A stretch of 64,000 nucleotides of DNA from Adineta ricciae (GCA_905250025.1 CAJNOJ010000133.1:62001-126000); one strand, 5' to 3'; shown: positions 40,934-54,090, numbered from the stretch's first letter. Translations and numbers: made by a program. The notes: generated by a model not told the origin, from the sequence alone.

Positions 40934-43043
40934 TCAATGACATTGATCACGTCCATGTCGAACTTCTTGGTAGGATAAAGTACGATCTTGTTGAACGTGG
41001 ACACCCAAGCGAATTAATAACATCTTTAAGAATGTTTCAGCGTGTAGATTCTGTATTGCGCACGTTTTCAATTGATGCCATCGTTTCATGTATTTTTCCA
41101 TAGCTGACATAGGTCCTATAGCAAAACGATCGTTAATACCACCGAAATGATTTTCATCCGGAATGAAAATAGTGAAATTGTTGAGATTTGATAACTGCGT
41201 TGAAACGTTAGCTAGAGTTGAATCAGATCGTGCTCGTATAAGAAGATCGTAACGAATGTTCATCTTTTGTTCATATTCTCTGATGAAATCATAACATTCA
41301 GCAAGTGCCCATAATTGTTGGTAGTATGGTATGACGTGTGATTGGTTCATCCAAGGATGATAGTATGTTTTACAATTCGACGGTATGCGTGGATCAATAA
41401 TACGGTCTTCATAGAGTATCGTTGCTGTCGTATTCAAATAAGAGCGAGCTTGTTCAAGTTGAATTTTGGAGAGCACAGATTGTGTTGAGCTGGATGATGA
41501 AAGAAATAAGAACGTGTCTATTTCACCTGGCAAACGACGACGAAGAACGTTATAAGTTGGAACCCATGCTTCAAGAATACATTCAGCAATACCGGTTACA
41601 CAAATTGCTGCTCGTTTCTGTTTCACAGCAGTAGATGGTAATTTTTGTGGTGGTTTGATAATCGGTGGAAATTTATAACCAATTGAACGAAGATCCTCCA
41701 GCCATGCATCCATGATCTCGACTTCTTTCCATTTCCAAAATCCGCCTCGACTTATGTCACGTGCTAATTCGCGAATTCGTCCCACTAACGAAGGATTTGG
41801 CGATGACCATGATGCAAGAAAACGAACAAACGAAGCAGATTGATGATACAATTGATACTCATCATCCATATCTTCGATGTATGAATGACTGTTTCTCACT
41901 TGTTCAACAGTTGATCGACCGAAGATGAGATGACCACCGATGTCCCACAGAAGACGCTGAACCCAGTAGCCTCGCCAAATATCACAAACACGAAATGTTG
42001 TTGTCACAGGAAGATACAAGCCCCAGAATGCTTCGTAGTGTGTGACGGTGTTTTGTGTGTTGTAGGGAGAGAATGTGAACGGTTCGAGAGCAATGGGAGG
42101 CTGATCACGATCGAACAGAACACGACCGATAGTCATTGGATGAGCTAAACGATACTAAAAACAAACAGTGTTTTCATGTCGAATAGGATTCGTAACATAC
42201 GATGGCATCCACATCAGGATCGAGATCAGCAAGATACTGTTGAATATAAGCGCGTGTGATGTTTTGTTGGTTTTGTCGAAGTGAATGCCATCCATCTTCG
42301 GTAATATTTCTGAGTTGTTCGAGTGGAAATCCTCGTGGCCAAATGTGTGGATGACCGAATGATGCATAGATGTTGACGAAGAGTGATCGTTGTCGATGAA
42401 ATGCGAGCCAGGGCAATTGTTGTGGTCGGAGAAGTTTTGGAAGATGGAAAATGTCACCTGTTTCGACGAGATTATCATCGTCTGACTCGAAAATGATCTG
42501 TGCACCACATTGTATTGCGATGAGATAGCCAAGATTTTTTCTTGCATAAGATCCGTGAGGTAGATGTTGGAGGATACGAAAACGAAGGGACTGTTGTTGC
42601 TGAAGAGAGAGAAAGAGAAGGCGAGACGAAGAAGAAGAAGAAGAAGCAGACGAGTTATGTGAAGTGAGATGATCGAGCCAGTCGGAAGGTGTTTTTCGAT
42701 CAGCAATAACGATGAGATTCCAAGGTGTGGTTAAGTTGAGAAATTTGTGAATGGCAGGTGTTGGATAATGAATAGTGGTGATGACGATCCATTTATCTCC
42801 TCGTATCGGGCAAAGATAAGGACTGTGATTAGTGTGCGAATAAAGATCGGTTTCCCAAAGTCGCACAAGTGATTTATGGATATTACCAGAAAGAAGAAAG
42901 GCAATAACCAATAAGATTGGCAACACAAAAATCAAACTGCTTGACATTCCATTTCTCTTCAGATAATCTTTCATGCGTTTACTAGTTTTAACTGTACGAG
43001 TTACAGATTTCGGACAGAATGCTTGTGATGATTCACTACGCAT
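40934..43043 (-). CDS. STELLO-like (DUF288) glycosyltransferase, copy B
   Basis: Two exons, 43043-42201 and 42154-40934, with a 46-bp intron at the same codon as in copy A; 687 residues. The signal anchor (SSLIFVLPILLVIAFLLSG) and the first 75 residues differ completely from copy A. Residues about 78-480 are nearly identical, then the C-terminal 220 residues are only about half identical while keeping shared landmarks (GEIDTFLFLSS, ATILYEDR, YYQQLWALAECYDF, YMKRW). The acidic IIFESDDDN motif is intact, so both copies look active. The second half may be a separate transferase-like domain. Substrate unknown; Golgi location inferred from the type II anchor. Confidence 0.82.
41604..42809 (-). repeat. 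near-identical block shared with copy A (7951-9153)
   Basis: The inverted partner of the block in copy A. It is 3 bp longer because of one extra Ser codon, and includes the intron 42155-42200. Confidence 0.85.
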
Positions 43044-45109
43044 ATTTCACTAGATGAACTCGAAATAGGAAGCAAATATTGATCAAACCTGACGAAAGAC
43101 AGAGAATATCTCGATCTCAGCTGAAACCGAATAGTACAAAGCACCTGGGGTATTCAAAACGCAGTAGCAAAAACTAAATAGAGCTGTGGTTGAAAGATTC
43201 GGATAAACCTTCGTTGTGTATTCATTAAATCTCTTCCTTAATTATTGTTTTCCATATGTTAAAGAAATCATATTCAGAATTGAATTTTATTATCTTATCC
43301 TATCTGCGAATCGAGTAGCATGGCGTCATTGCAAAGAGAATGTTTTATATTCAGTCTCTTACGAAATACAACCTTCTATGAGTACAGAAAAGAAGAATAA
43401 GAGGACAGAATTCGCGCTGAGTCAGTAGAAAGAGTATTTCATCCTTCAAAAAGTCATGAAAAAAATCCTAGGTAGAATATGCGAGTGGGACATTTATAAT
43501 ACAGTATTCTTTTTCCATCTATGTAATATTGCCCTTTATGAAAGTATCATTAAAAGCGTATAAACATAAAAAAGTACTTTTCATTCGAAAAGATGTCAGT
43601 CCATGTCTTCAATAATTAAGTAATGTTTCATAACAGTATGACTATTTACTATAATCTTTCATTGATATCTACATTAAACAAACTATTTCAAGGGAGACGT
43701 GATATAATGGAGAGCTCGAAGCGAAACAACATTTCACTAAATTGTCCCGCTTTCCTTTTGACTGTGATACAACATATTGGAAGAAATCGAGTACGAAGAC
43801 CCATTTTCTGCTGCACATCTGAATGGAAAGTGGATGGTTTATTTTGTCATAACTTTTAGTCTACTCAGAGACACTTGGTTTCACGTAATTAAAGCTTTGT
43901 TTTGCATTTGTACCTTGACTAAATCAATTAATTTATTTTTCTAATAAGATTATAGTCGCGCGATAAATCACGATTTACAAAACGATTAAAGGAAAAGTAA
44001 TTCACAAAATGATAAAAAATGCGACAACTGTCACATATTAATTATTTTTAATAACTGCGATGCAGTTACGGCGCAATTCAATCGCAGTAGAACACATTTG
44101 TATACCATTCCGTTTTCTCGCATTAAAAGCAACAATATATTAATTGACTTGACTCAGAACTGTTTAGGATTCAAATTACTTCAATCTCAGATAACTGGAT
44201 ACAGCATTTAAGATGTCGATCACTGGCTCGCTTAAAAACTTATCTATGAAAAGAACGCGTATTCAACACAAACTCTCTGTATCTCGCGAGATTATATCTC
44301 TGATGCTTTAAAGATCAAACTCCATCCTATAATACAATGAACCGACGGATAACAAGTCTCGAACCTTTTATGATTCAACGTATCTAGTGAAAATCGCCAG
44401 GAAACTTGTCGCATTCGACAGATGCTTGATAGTGTCGGTAATAGTAGTCAGTCATCAGCAGTAGCGCAAATGAAAAGAATAATATGACAGACGAAATAAA
44501 AATACGTCTGTGTTCATTTCTCTATTCTTTTGGATTGGCCAAACAAGCATATTGTCAGAAGTAGATAAACAAATACAGTACATCACCATTCTGCTTTCAC
44601 GCTCAACCTTTTCTTTTGGAGGAATCAGCTTTTTCAGATGGTTTTTGTTTTTCGAAGCAACTCTATGTCCAAAAATATATATTGTGAGCAAGGAACATAA
44701 CTCAGACTGCATATATATTACTTGTATACAGCATCCGGTCCAGCTATCTTTTCTACGCCTGTTCAAAAATAAAGAACAGTACAATATAAATATTTACTCT
44801 GTCACATGCAACTTTAGGCGTTTCAATCCATCTCTAAACGTATGATAATGGTGTGATTATACTCAATAACTATCTATGTGTAAAGTCAATACAATTGGCG
44901 GGATTTAATTGTAATTCCCTCATCAAAACACGATGACTATGGCTGTTAAATGATGCATAAATACCTCTTCATATCGTTTACCTATTTTTCTCTCTCTCTC
45001 TCTCTGTCTAAGTAAGCACATGATGTGTTTACGTTTACAAACTATCAGGTGAAGCTTGAAGCAGATTTGTATTTTGAATACGTAGTTGTCATCAACTGTT
45101 ATTACAGGA
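43044..45109. other. 2.1-kb gap, nothing recognised
   Basis: AT-rich with a TCTCTC run near 44990. Open frames at 43623-43859 and 44510-44845 show no domain and unusual codon use, so they are not called. Scramblase 5' exons may lie at its right end, because the first called exon follows an acceptor-like ATTACAG. Confidence 0.4.
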
Positions 45110-46149
45110 ATGACTAATGTTTCGAATGTATTATCTGTATTGGAAAAACAAGAAGAAGTACTTGTTAAATCCTTTCATGAGGGTAATATTGGCTCTGTTG
45201 TTTGTATATCGAGTGATATATTCGTTTTATTAAAGGTAGCGAAAATACAACCACAACAGTAGAACGTGGAAAGATCCTCTCACGGATGAATCGAATCCTA
45301 TTTGATTATCAAATTGGTAGAAATACGCATTGATTAGTTCAACGTAGAAAATGCATTGATTTTCGTTTTGCAGGTGCTGAAACGAACTCATCGATGCTGG
45401 GGTCAGTTTTAAATCAGAAAGTTGTATTATTCAATCCTGAGACGAAACAAGTGAGTTATTCATTTCATTTATCAAATTAAGAATAAATCATTTTAGAAAG
45501 TGCTCGAACTATCTTATAATCGTTTTCCTTTCTTGTGCAAAGTATTTCCAAAACAATTCGTACGATGTGTGTCGGCTTCATCAACTGAATCTCAATCAAT
45601 TGGATCTATTCAACAGAGGTGTGTTTAAGTGAACGAATAAATGCACTGTAGAGAAAATTGAGTAGAATTCGAACGCAATAAATGAGATTAATTGTTATAT
45701 GTACGTCATACTTAGTTTCTTTACGATTTTTCTTTTCATAGAATAGGTCTCAGTAGATCATGTTATGATGTTTATAATAGTCAATACGAACATACTTATA
45801 CTTTAATACTGCGCAAAAGCTATCTGAGAAGTAAAATTCAGCATCGAATGTCGGAATATGAAATATTAGACCAAAATAAAACAAATATAATTGGTCGTAT
45901 TTGTCCATTCTCTACCGACATTGAAAGATCACAGTACGGACAAGCGACATCAATCAAATGTACGATTTACTTGACTATAACTTTCCATGTATTAGTGTCT
46001 TGTCAATTTCTTTAGTTCCACAAGATATGACTATGGAAATGAAAGCAACATTAGTGGTTGCCGTACTCGTTCTTGTATGTATATGTCGGAACAAAGTTTA
46101 GTCTACGTGAAATTTTCTTTTTCATCAATAGAAAACTCGACTCCATTAA
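45110..46149 (+). CDS. phospholipid scramblase-like protein
   Basis: Seven exons: 45110-45182, 45236-45316, 45374-45450, 45497-45618, 45742-45959, 46016-46074, 46132-46149; 215 residues, all phases agree. The C-terminal part carries scramblase marks: EYEILDQNKTNIIGRIC, then SIKFPQDMTMEMKATLVVAVLVL, which corresponds to the Ca2+-binding and membrane segment at the end of PLSCR proteins. The usual last residues after the helix are replaced by KTRLH. The Pro-rich N-terminus of animal scramblases is absent. The first ATG lies just after an acceptor-like ATTACAG, so an upstream exon is possible. Scramblases move lipids between membrane leaflets; activity here is uncertain because the family match is distant. 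Confidence 0.68.
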
Positions 46150-46950
46150 TCGATCAGACAATTTGCGTGTGAAAGATCATATTGAGAATTGAAATTCACC
46201 TTGTACATATGCAAATATGGATCTGAATGTATATAATCGAATAGAAGAGCAGTCGCTCTTGTGTGTAAAAATGTTTATTCAATGAAATATATATGATGTA
46301 AATAGTCACTTGGAAAACTACTTTTTCTTGTAAATATTTTCGCAGATCATCAATTTGTAACTTATATGATGAATACCGGATGTTGTTTTCTGGTGTCATT
46401 TGTTGCCGTTCGCAGCAGCGATAACATCATTAGCGAACACATAGCATGCGCTTTATTTATCATAAAGGAAAAAAACGATTATTAACCAAACAATCGCGAC
46501 GATGTTTTCAATCATTCAGACGTTTTTCTAATCAGCTCTTAACTAATTATTTGATCGATACGGATCGATATGAGGAGATTTATTAGAAGAATACCATCGG
46601 AATCCATTGCCAATACGAGTTAACCAAATGGACGTTTTCTTTTAACCTTTTATTTTCACATCTGCTTTATTAGACGTCTCAACAGAGAAGAAAGCGAGAA
46701 CATTGACGAGAGAATCAATTAATCAACGAACCAAAATCTATCGGTCGTAATCCGGAGACGAAGGTCGAAAAAAGAAATACAAAGACAGAGGATCTTCACG
46801 CACATATATATATATATCAATATACATGTCTCTTCTGCAACTGTTTGTTTATTATCATTATAATACCAGTCGACGATATATCTTATTGTTGACAATATCG
46901 AAGCAGACTCTGTAATCGATCGATATATAATTTGTTCAACAAACGAATCC
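46150..46950. other. intergenic spacer upstream of the PAICS-like gene
   Basis: 800 bp, AT-rich, with an (AT)n tract near 46804-46816 and TATATAA 27 bp before the next ATG. Nothing else is seen. Confidence 0.45.
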
Positions 46951-48549
46951 ATGGCATCAACGTCTACACATAATATACTTCATCAAAAATTATTTGATGG
47001 TAAAAGCAAAACAATCTACTCAATTATTGATCAGCCTAGTCTTATCTGTATTCATCGAAAAGATTACTATGATCCATCAGCTTCAACACTTAGCATTCCC
47101 GGCAACCGTCGATCTAGCTTTGACAGTATCGCTCGTTTAAATAATCAGCAGCAAAATCGCAGTCCGACGGATAGTCTTAGCAAAGGCGTATTAACAACAT
47201 CGATCACAACATGTGTTTATGAAATTTTACGCGAAGCATCGATTCCAACGTTTTATGTCGCTCCATATAATCAACCCGATATGTTTATTGCCAAAAGATG
47301 TACAATGATACCAATCCTATGGATTATTCGTCGTTTAGCAACTGAAACCTATGTGAAACGAAATCCCGGTATTGTCAATGGTCATCGTTTCGTGCCTCCA
47401 ATTATTGAAATCGTTTATAAACGTCATTCGTTACTCGAGAAGCAATCAACGATTGACATCAATGACGAGACTCTTGAATCCGATCGCGAAAGTCAATTCG
47501 ATGATGATGAATTAGACGCCGATGAATGTATTTCATCCATATGGTCGTACGAGCAATTATTAAATACAAATATTCATACTGAAAACTTGAAAATTTCTCA
47601 AACTGATGTTGAATATATGTATGAAATATGTTGTACAGTTTTCGACATACTTGAACATGTGTGGATGGTGAAAAAGAACTGTCAATTGATCGATCTAAAA
47701 ATTGAATTTGGTATAACGTCAATAGCACCAAAAGAAATCGTTATCGCTAACGTGTATGGTGTTGAAACTTGGCATTTATTACGGCCAATTGAAAAAACTA
47801 TATCGACTGGAAGTGATCTACTCCAAGAGAATCTCATTTGGATCAATAATTCCTTACGAGATATACTTGAATTAAACATTAATCTCCCAACAACAGCAAG
47901 AGTACTCTCACGACGTGAAAGTGACGAACAAAAGATGTCGAATATCATACCTGAATATGAACATATCCATATAGACAATGGTATCTTGTCATTAAACCTC
48001 TATTCAACACCATTAATGACGAGTCGTTGTGTGATTATTTGTGCATCATTGCAGGATGCTGAACATGGTCAAAAAATCAAAACGATTCTTAATGAAACAT
48101 ACAACATTCAATGTGATATTCGTCTTTATTCGATCTATAAATCTACTCAAACAGTATTGAAGTTTCTATCTAACTACGGACATGAACACTGTCGACCAAC
48201 TGTTATTGTCACACTTGGTAACATCAACAATGGTCTTGCAATGTGTCTTTCATCGAATTGTCAATATCCGGTCATACATTGTTCTTTAATAAATATTGAA
48301 CAACAAAACAATTTATTCGATATTAATTCATATGTATCCAACGATACGTCATTGTTTACTGTCGTATTTACAATCGCAAGTGCTATACAGAATGTCGTAC
48401 AGATACTTGCTATGAACGATTGGAGATTGTGGGTCAAGCTCCGTGGTAAACGATTCAAAAAATATATGGAGTTGATCATTGCTGATCAACAACTGTTGAA
48501 GACACAAACGACGAAGAAAGCGAATAGTGGAGCACTTATGAATAAATAA
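46951..48549 (+). CDS. PAICS: divergent intronless PAICS-like protein (SAICAR synthase + AIR carboxylase)
   Basis: 532 residues in one frame (animal PAICS about 425). The layout is that of the bifunctional purine enzyme. SAICAR-synthase half: KLFDGKSKTIYSI, TSITTCVYEIL, MIPILWIIRRLATETYVKRNPG, LIDLKIEFG. AIR-carboxylase half: CVIICASLQDAEHGQKIKTIL, YPVIHCS. Several signature motifs are altered: the ITAGN block reads DYYDPSAST, the DSWR block reads VETWHL, the G-S-x-S-D loop reads CASLQD, SAHK reads SIYK, and AGRSNGL reads LGNINNGL. A 26-residue acidic insert (about residues 164-190) is extra. Known PAICS makes SAICAR in purine synthesis; this copy may be a pseudoenzyme. The lack of introns suggests a retrocopy. 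An intact frame argues it is still under selection. Confidence 0.8.
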   Translation: MASTSTHNILHQKLFDGKSKTIYSIIDQPSLICIHRKDYYDPSASTLSIPGNRRSSFDSIARLNNQQQNRSPTDSLSKGVLTTSITTCVYEILREASIPTFYVAPYNQPDMFIAKRCTMIPILWIIRRLATETYVKRNPGIVNGHRFVPPIIEIVYKRHSLLEKQSTIDINDETLESDRESQFDDDELDADECISSIWSYEQLLNTNIHTENLKISQTDVEYMYEICCTVFDILEHVWMVKKNCQLIDLKIEFGITSIAPKEIVIANVYGVETWHLLRPIEKTISTGSDLLQENLIWINNSLRDILELNINLPTTARVLSRRESDEQKMSNIIPEYEHIHIDNGILSLNLYSTPLMTSRCVIICASLQDAEHGQKIKTILNETYNIQCDIRLYSIYKSTQTVLKFLSNYGHEHCRPTVIVTLGNINNGLAMCLSSNCQYPVIHCSLINIEQQNNLFDINSYVSNDTSLFTVVFTIASAIQNVVQILAMNDWRLWVKLRGKRFKKYMELIIADQQLLKTQTTKKANSGALMNK

Positions 48550-50905
48550 ATGATTGTGATTCGTTTTCTACACACGGTGATGTTAATGAAAAGGTCAAAC
48601 AACAATTGTACTTTATTCAATGAAACCCATCTGTTCAGTAGCATGTGGTGATGCGATTTGTTAATTAGTTTGATTATCTCCGCACTAACTTTTGTCTTTA
48701 ATGAACAAAATCTTTTTTTTTATATACAAGGAAAAAATCTACATGATCACTTCAGAAATCATACTACTAGTTAAAGAGGACGCGAGTTTGAGGAATTGAT
48801 TGAATCAATGATTTGATATACCTTTGGTCGATTATAACAATAGATTGAAGATCAATCGATGACTAACAAACGAATTGTCTCAGCGAATGTTATATGCGCC
48901 TTGTACCTAAAGATATTCTTTCAGCATGCATCATTTTATGACACACATAAAATCTCTTGTATGTGCTGTAAATCTTTTCTCTCTTAACCAGCAGTAATCA
49001 AAATCGACGCACAATTGCAATACTTCTGTTTTTATACTATTAATGGAGTACTAATGTCTTTGTATCATATCTTCACCTTTGATGAATTCTTACAACTCCT
49101 ATCAAAACACATGTCGTTTGTTAATTTAACATCCGTTACATCATAACGCTACATATATGAAATGGTGAAGATAAACAAATTACAAAAGAAGACCTGCAAA
49201 CGTGACTGGTCACGAATTCGATAAGAAAAAGATAATCTCAACATATTTCTTCAATATTGTTATTCAAATAATTAAACTTTTATCATAGAAGTAACAACCA
49301 TGACGTGATCGTCATAAAAAGAAAGTAATTATCATTTACTTATGCTGTCTGGCCAACAATTAGATGCTGTGTAATTGAGTCAAATCATACACACATGAGT
49401 TTCTTTCTTCAGCGACATCAATGAATCGAACGACGATAATAAACAAATTGAATTCGTCATGCTTACTATTTCTTGATAATAACTTCCTACTTGAGTGTAT
49501 TTTTAGAGGCAAATTTCGTATAAATAAATAATAATTTCATTATTTCAACTTCAATATAAACGAAAAACAGCCGCACAATGAAATTCATCTTCTGGAGATA
49601 CTTGAGATATTATTAAATTCAACACTGGCATCGTCTACACAAAGTGAATATTCTGCCATCACACTTCCGATAGATGATTGCAGGAAATTATATAAATTTT
49701 CTCGAAGAATGTCACTCATGTTTCTTTTTCTATAAAGCAGAAGTTGATGTGTTACTCCTCAAAGCCAAGAAAAGAAGATTAAGTTTGATAAATCTGGAAT
49801 ATAACGTTCATAGATTCAATTTACTCTTTACATGATGCCCTATGATCTTTGTGACCATCTCAATCATCACCAATGATATATAGAAATATGATTGTAATGA
49901 CACGATATATTAGCGTTGCTCGTCAATTTTCTTTCCGAATGACCTTGCAACGTTTACGCTTCTTGCTTGCATCCAGTGTTCCAAGAAAACATTGTGATGC
50001 ATTCAACCATCTCTCTCGATAATAACACTTAAGCTTAGATCAAGATATAGATGCTCATTTCTATTGAATAATCATCGTTTTCTGTCGCCATAGACATTTA
50101 TTTTCTTTGAAATAGAAATAACTCATATATCACATTTTATCGTGATGTAATTGATGATTTTCAAAGGCATCGTGTGTCTCAGTTCGAAATCGAGTCTTCA
50201 CGTAAAAGAGAAAGTGTAAATGTCTTTCAAGTATAAATACATGTGAATGTGTATGTATAAAAGATAAGTGCACCACTGAGCGCTCAAGTAAACGGGAATT
50301 AGTCAATTCTTTCTTCTTTCTTTTTTTTTCGCCACACTCATATTGATCGCTAGCAATGAGGGTGACAATGACGACAACGTTCAACATTAACAATTTTCAG
50401 TGAGGCGGTATTAATACAAGAAAGAAAGACAGAAAAGAGAGAGGGGGGAGAGAGAGAAAGCAAGCATATAAGGCAAAGGAAACATGATTACGAAACGGAC
50501 GGCAAGAAGAAAATGTGCTCAGTATATGAGTACGAGAGAGAATAAGAGTTAAGAGTGTACTTCTTATTTCTTTGCTAAATGAAAATGGGCATATGATCGT
50601 CGTCACAATAGCTATATGAATATAATCATTCCGTACGTTTTTTTCTTCATGCCTACCGCAATAGTTCCCGAAAGATTTTCTGCCGACGTACTAATTTGTT
50701 TAGACTAGTCCTTGGATTGCTTAACACCTCCTTCCTTTAACACAATTTTCCATCTATCAGCAAGTAATGCTTACTAACACGTCTAATGATTGAATAATCG
50801 ACACGTTCGCGAATTATAGTAGCAAATATAGATATTATTCTTTTTCTTTAGAAATATTCTCATCAGTATTGACACACCCTAATTGATGGTGATCATATCA
50901 ATGCG
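48550..50905. other. 2.4-kb gap, nothing recognised
   Basis: AT-rich DNA with a purine tract near 50433-50460 (GAGAGAGGGGGGAGAG). Minus-strand frames at 50130-50393 and 50397-50606 look random. The right end is the promoter side of the next gene. Confidence 0.4.
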
Positions 50906-52613
50906 ATGTTCATCTTCTATCTTTTCTCCTTTAATATCTTCTCGTCATGGTTATTAACTGTCAATGGAAATGAATGTCAATTTCTGAGCGCATGCAAATG
51001 TACCAACTTTCCTTTATTTGCCTTGATTGATACGAGTTGTTTGACGAAGCCACGCTCACCATTGAATCAAGATTTATTCTGTGCATATTCAAATGATCAA
51101 CTCAATGAAAAGAATCTAACAATATTCGAGCAATTCAAATACTTCTATTATCGTTTTCGCACTTTAACGTTTGCGAATTATCCGATTCTACCAGCGAAAG
51201 CGTTTCGTTTTGTTCATTTCGAAAGTCAAAGTGTTAAACAAACACATCGGGCGAACAATCGTAACGTGATTGCATTAGTTAACATCGAACGTACAGAATC
51301 TGGTTTGTGTCTTCTCTTTCTCTCTCTCTCTCTCTTCCACATGTGACTTTATTCTATTTTGTTTAGGTATATTCGAGGATTTAAGTTTAACCGATTCACA
51401 TGATCAATTAATAATTTCCTTTCTTAATTCGCCATCTTTGTCTTATACGCCTGGAACTCTTGCGAAACTGAACTGTTATGAACTGAAATTCCTGAATACT
51501 AATTCAAAAATTTCCCTCGATTTCTTCCAACACGCTCAATACATTCATCATTTAATTATTCATAACCCAACATTTTCTGGTTTTGTCTCGTCGTCCAACT
51601 CTTTGACTGTGCAGATCTCTAAACTTTCCATCAAAGACATCAGTGTTCGTCATTTGCAAGGACGTCATTTTCCTCAGATTTTCAATTCGACTTACGAATT
51701 AACTTTACAAAACTACCATATCAACGGTGCTTTTCGTTCGTTGAACGATCGTGATTTGGCGCGATGCTTTCCTCACCTACGATCATTGAAAATCTATTCA
51801 CGTTCGATTCAACACATCACCGCACGAATGTTTCAACATCTAAATCAATTAGAATATTTGTTTCTCGACGGTATTACAGCAGTGGAAAATGAAGCATTCG
51901 TGAGTTTATATCGTTTGAAACAACTTGATCTTGGTAAAGACATCCTACGCCTCGATCCCTATGCATTCATTCATATGAACACAGATAATCTTCTTCTAAA
52001 TCAAAGTTATCATTTTGATTTAAAAGATGATAAACATTTCTGCACATTCGTGCCATTCGTACCTTCAACAGATCTAGATACATTCGTACAATTTGCCAAA
52101 AATCTAACTGATTGTTCGTGTACACTTCGTTATCTGTATCGTCACTTAGATAAATCATTGATGTCATTGACACCGAATTGTTATTCGAATGCAAGTTTAT
52201 ATATTCTAACCCAAGAAGAACGAATCTGTCATTTTGAACAACGGCTGCTTCAGTGTGATATTTTGCCTGATCAAGGTGTTACCATCTATGGGAAACATTA
52301 CAATGTGTCATACTTCTATCGACAGCAGTTATCCAAACAGAAACATCGACTCTCCCTGTTTTTTCGTTATCGAATTTATTACGTCGTGGTCCTATTTCTT
52401 CTCTTACTGATTGTTCTATGTTTGATCATTCGAAAGCAGAAACAACATCATGATAGTACTTATAAATATTTACATAATCTATTGAAGCGACGAACGACGA
52501 CATCGAGAAATGGTGAACTAACAAGGACGCAAACAATTGATATGATGTATCAACGTCGAAATGAAAACGTTCGTCATTCGACTCCTTCGCGAACAAGAAC
52601 AACGAAAGTGTGA
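50906..52613 (+). CDS. leucine-rich-type single-pass membrane protein
   Basis: Exons 50906-51302 and 51367-52613 with a 64-bp intron; 547 residues. Signal peptide (MFIFYLFSFNIFSSWLLTVNG), a Cys-rich cap (CQFLSACKCTNFPLFALIDT SC region), then irregular leucine-rich units, clearest at LTLQNYHING, LRSLKIYSRSIQHITARMF, LEYLFLDGITAVENEAF, and LKQLDLGKDILRLDPYAF. A C-terminal cysteine cap (DCSCTLRYLYRHL ... NCYSN ... ICHFEQRLLQC) follows. A membrane helix (YYVVVLFLLLLIVLCLIIR) and a basic 75-residue cytoplasmic tail come last. It is a receptor- or adhesion-like cell-surface protein; ligand unknown. A TC microsatellite lies in the intron (51313-51333). Confidence 0.75.
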
Positions 52614-52706
52614 CAAGTGTTGTTCATTGGATAATTTGGTTTTGAAATTTATTTTTTATTGATAAATCTGAATTGCTTTTCTTATTAAAAAAAATTGTGT
52701 TCATGA

Positions 52707-53855
52707 TCAAGGATTGATATTATCCGCAGGACGAGAAATGCTAGGAGTGTTAACATTCAAGTTTGATGTTGTCGAATTGGCATTTTGTGATTCATTGAAA
52801 GTTGTTGGTCGCGGCTCAGGCGATCGACGTCGTGGATTGAAAGGTTGAAATTTTGAGGATCTGACGCGCGTTACACCACCAAGGAGAAAAGGTGTCATGG
52901 ACGGAGTACGTATTGGTCTTCAAAAAGATTTAGTTAAAACTAGAATAAGACAAATGAACTTACAATTGAGGTTGAGAACATAGAAAATTTGGGTCTGGTA
53001 AGTTATTTTGTGATTGTTGATTTTCTTCTAGGAATGGAATGTTTAAGAATGCTGTGTGATATTGAAAAAGAAGATGTCTACCTTTGCTCTTCCGAAGTGC
53101 ATCTATGAGATATTCGAATTGACACATTTTTGCTCGAACCAATGCGATTTCGTCTGATTGCCCAGATAAAATAAAACTCTGATGATCAAGACTCTGTATA
53201 CATTGTTTTAACATCTAGTACACCTTCGATTTGATGATATAGAAACACGAGAATGATGCGTTCTTACAAGCCGATATTGCAGAATTTGTTCCTGGATGTC
53301 CATCTGACTTTGTAAAACCTGTTCACCCATCTGTTGAATATTCATAATCTACATGACGAGAACGAAGAGAATATTCGCGAAAATCAAGCTTTATCCATAC
53401 AGTCGTCTGTCTTTTGGCATTTTCTTCTTCAAGTTGAGCTAAACGCTTGTTATTGAATTCATTTTGCATTATTTGTGTAGGATTTGGTGCCTTTGAAAAG
53501 AAGTTGACTTTTTTGGAAAAAGAAATTCATATTTACAAAACGGAGTACATACAAAAGGCATTTGCATCTGATTGAATAGTGGTCCTGTCTGCATAGTACC
53601 AGAATCAGTCGAAATAACACTGCCCAGTTGACCATTTACTTGCTGTATAGAAGGAAAAGGGATACTTGGAGGCTGTGGCACCGGCGGCGCAACGCTACTA
53701 ATTGTTGGTATCGCACTTGGTGGTAGATTTGAATTGTTGACTGTGGGAAAGTCAGTTAGAGGCTCTGCTAGTGATGGATTGAACGCTGGTTCACCAGGAA
53801 ATCGAGACCATGCACTGGATTCTGCTATTGAAAACGGTTGCGGTATACCCACCAT
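52707..53855 (-). CDS. Pro-rich / coiled-coil protein, unknown family
   Basis: Six exons on the minus strand joined in phase by 45-60-bp introns: 53855 to about 53554, 53490 to about 53402, 53349 to about 53269, 53214 to about 53083, about 53027-52965 and about 52919-52707. The N-terminal 100 residues are Pro/Ser-rich and disordered (SSVAPPVPQPPSIPFPSIQQ). The middle is helical and probably coiled coil (NEFNNKRLAQLEEENAKRQT, MGEQVLQSQMDIQEQILQ, IQSLDHQSFILSGQSDEIAL). The C-terminus is basic and Ser/Asn-rich (FQPFNPRRRSPEPRP). No enzyme motif. It shares a 235-bp head-to-head promoter region with the NHL-repeat gene. A scaffold role is a guess. Confidence 0.65.
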
Positions 53856-54090
53856 GATAACCTGCTATTCTGACAAACGCCTACAAAGACTAATAATAAC
53901 AGGTAACAGCTTTCATTCATTGCCTTAATGAAAGAGAAAAATCTGCGCATTCAGGTGTGTCGATCGATGCGATAGACAAAACGCGGATGCGCACGCCATT
54001 ATGATGTAAAGCACTATATACGCATACATTTTCTTTTTATTATCTACGTTGAATAATTTTTTGATAAGAAAACTACACCCAACATTGACT
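53856..54090. promoter_or_regulatory. short divergent promoter region
   Basis: Only 235 bp separate the ATG of the minus-strand coiled-coil gene (53855) from that of the plus-strand NHL gene (54091), so the two probably share regulatory DNA. Inferred from layout. Confidence 0.45.
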
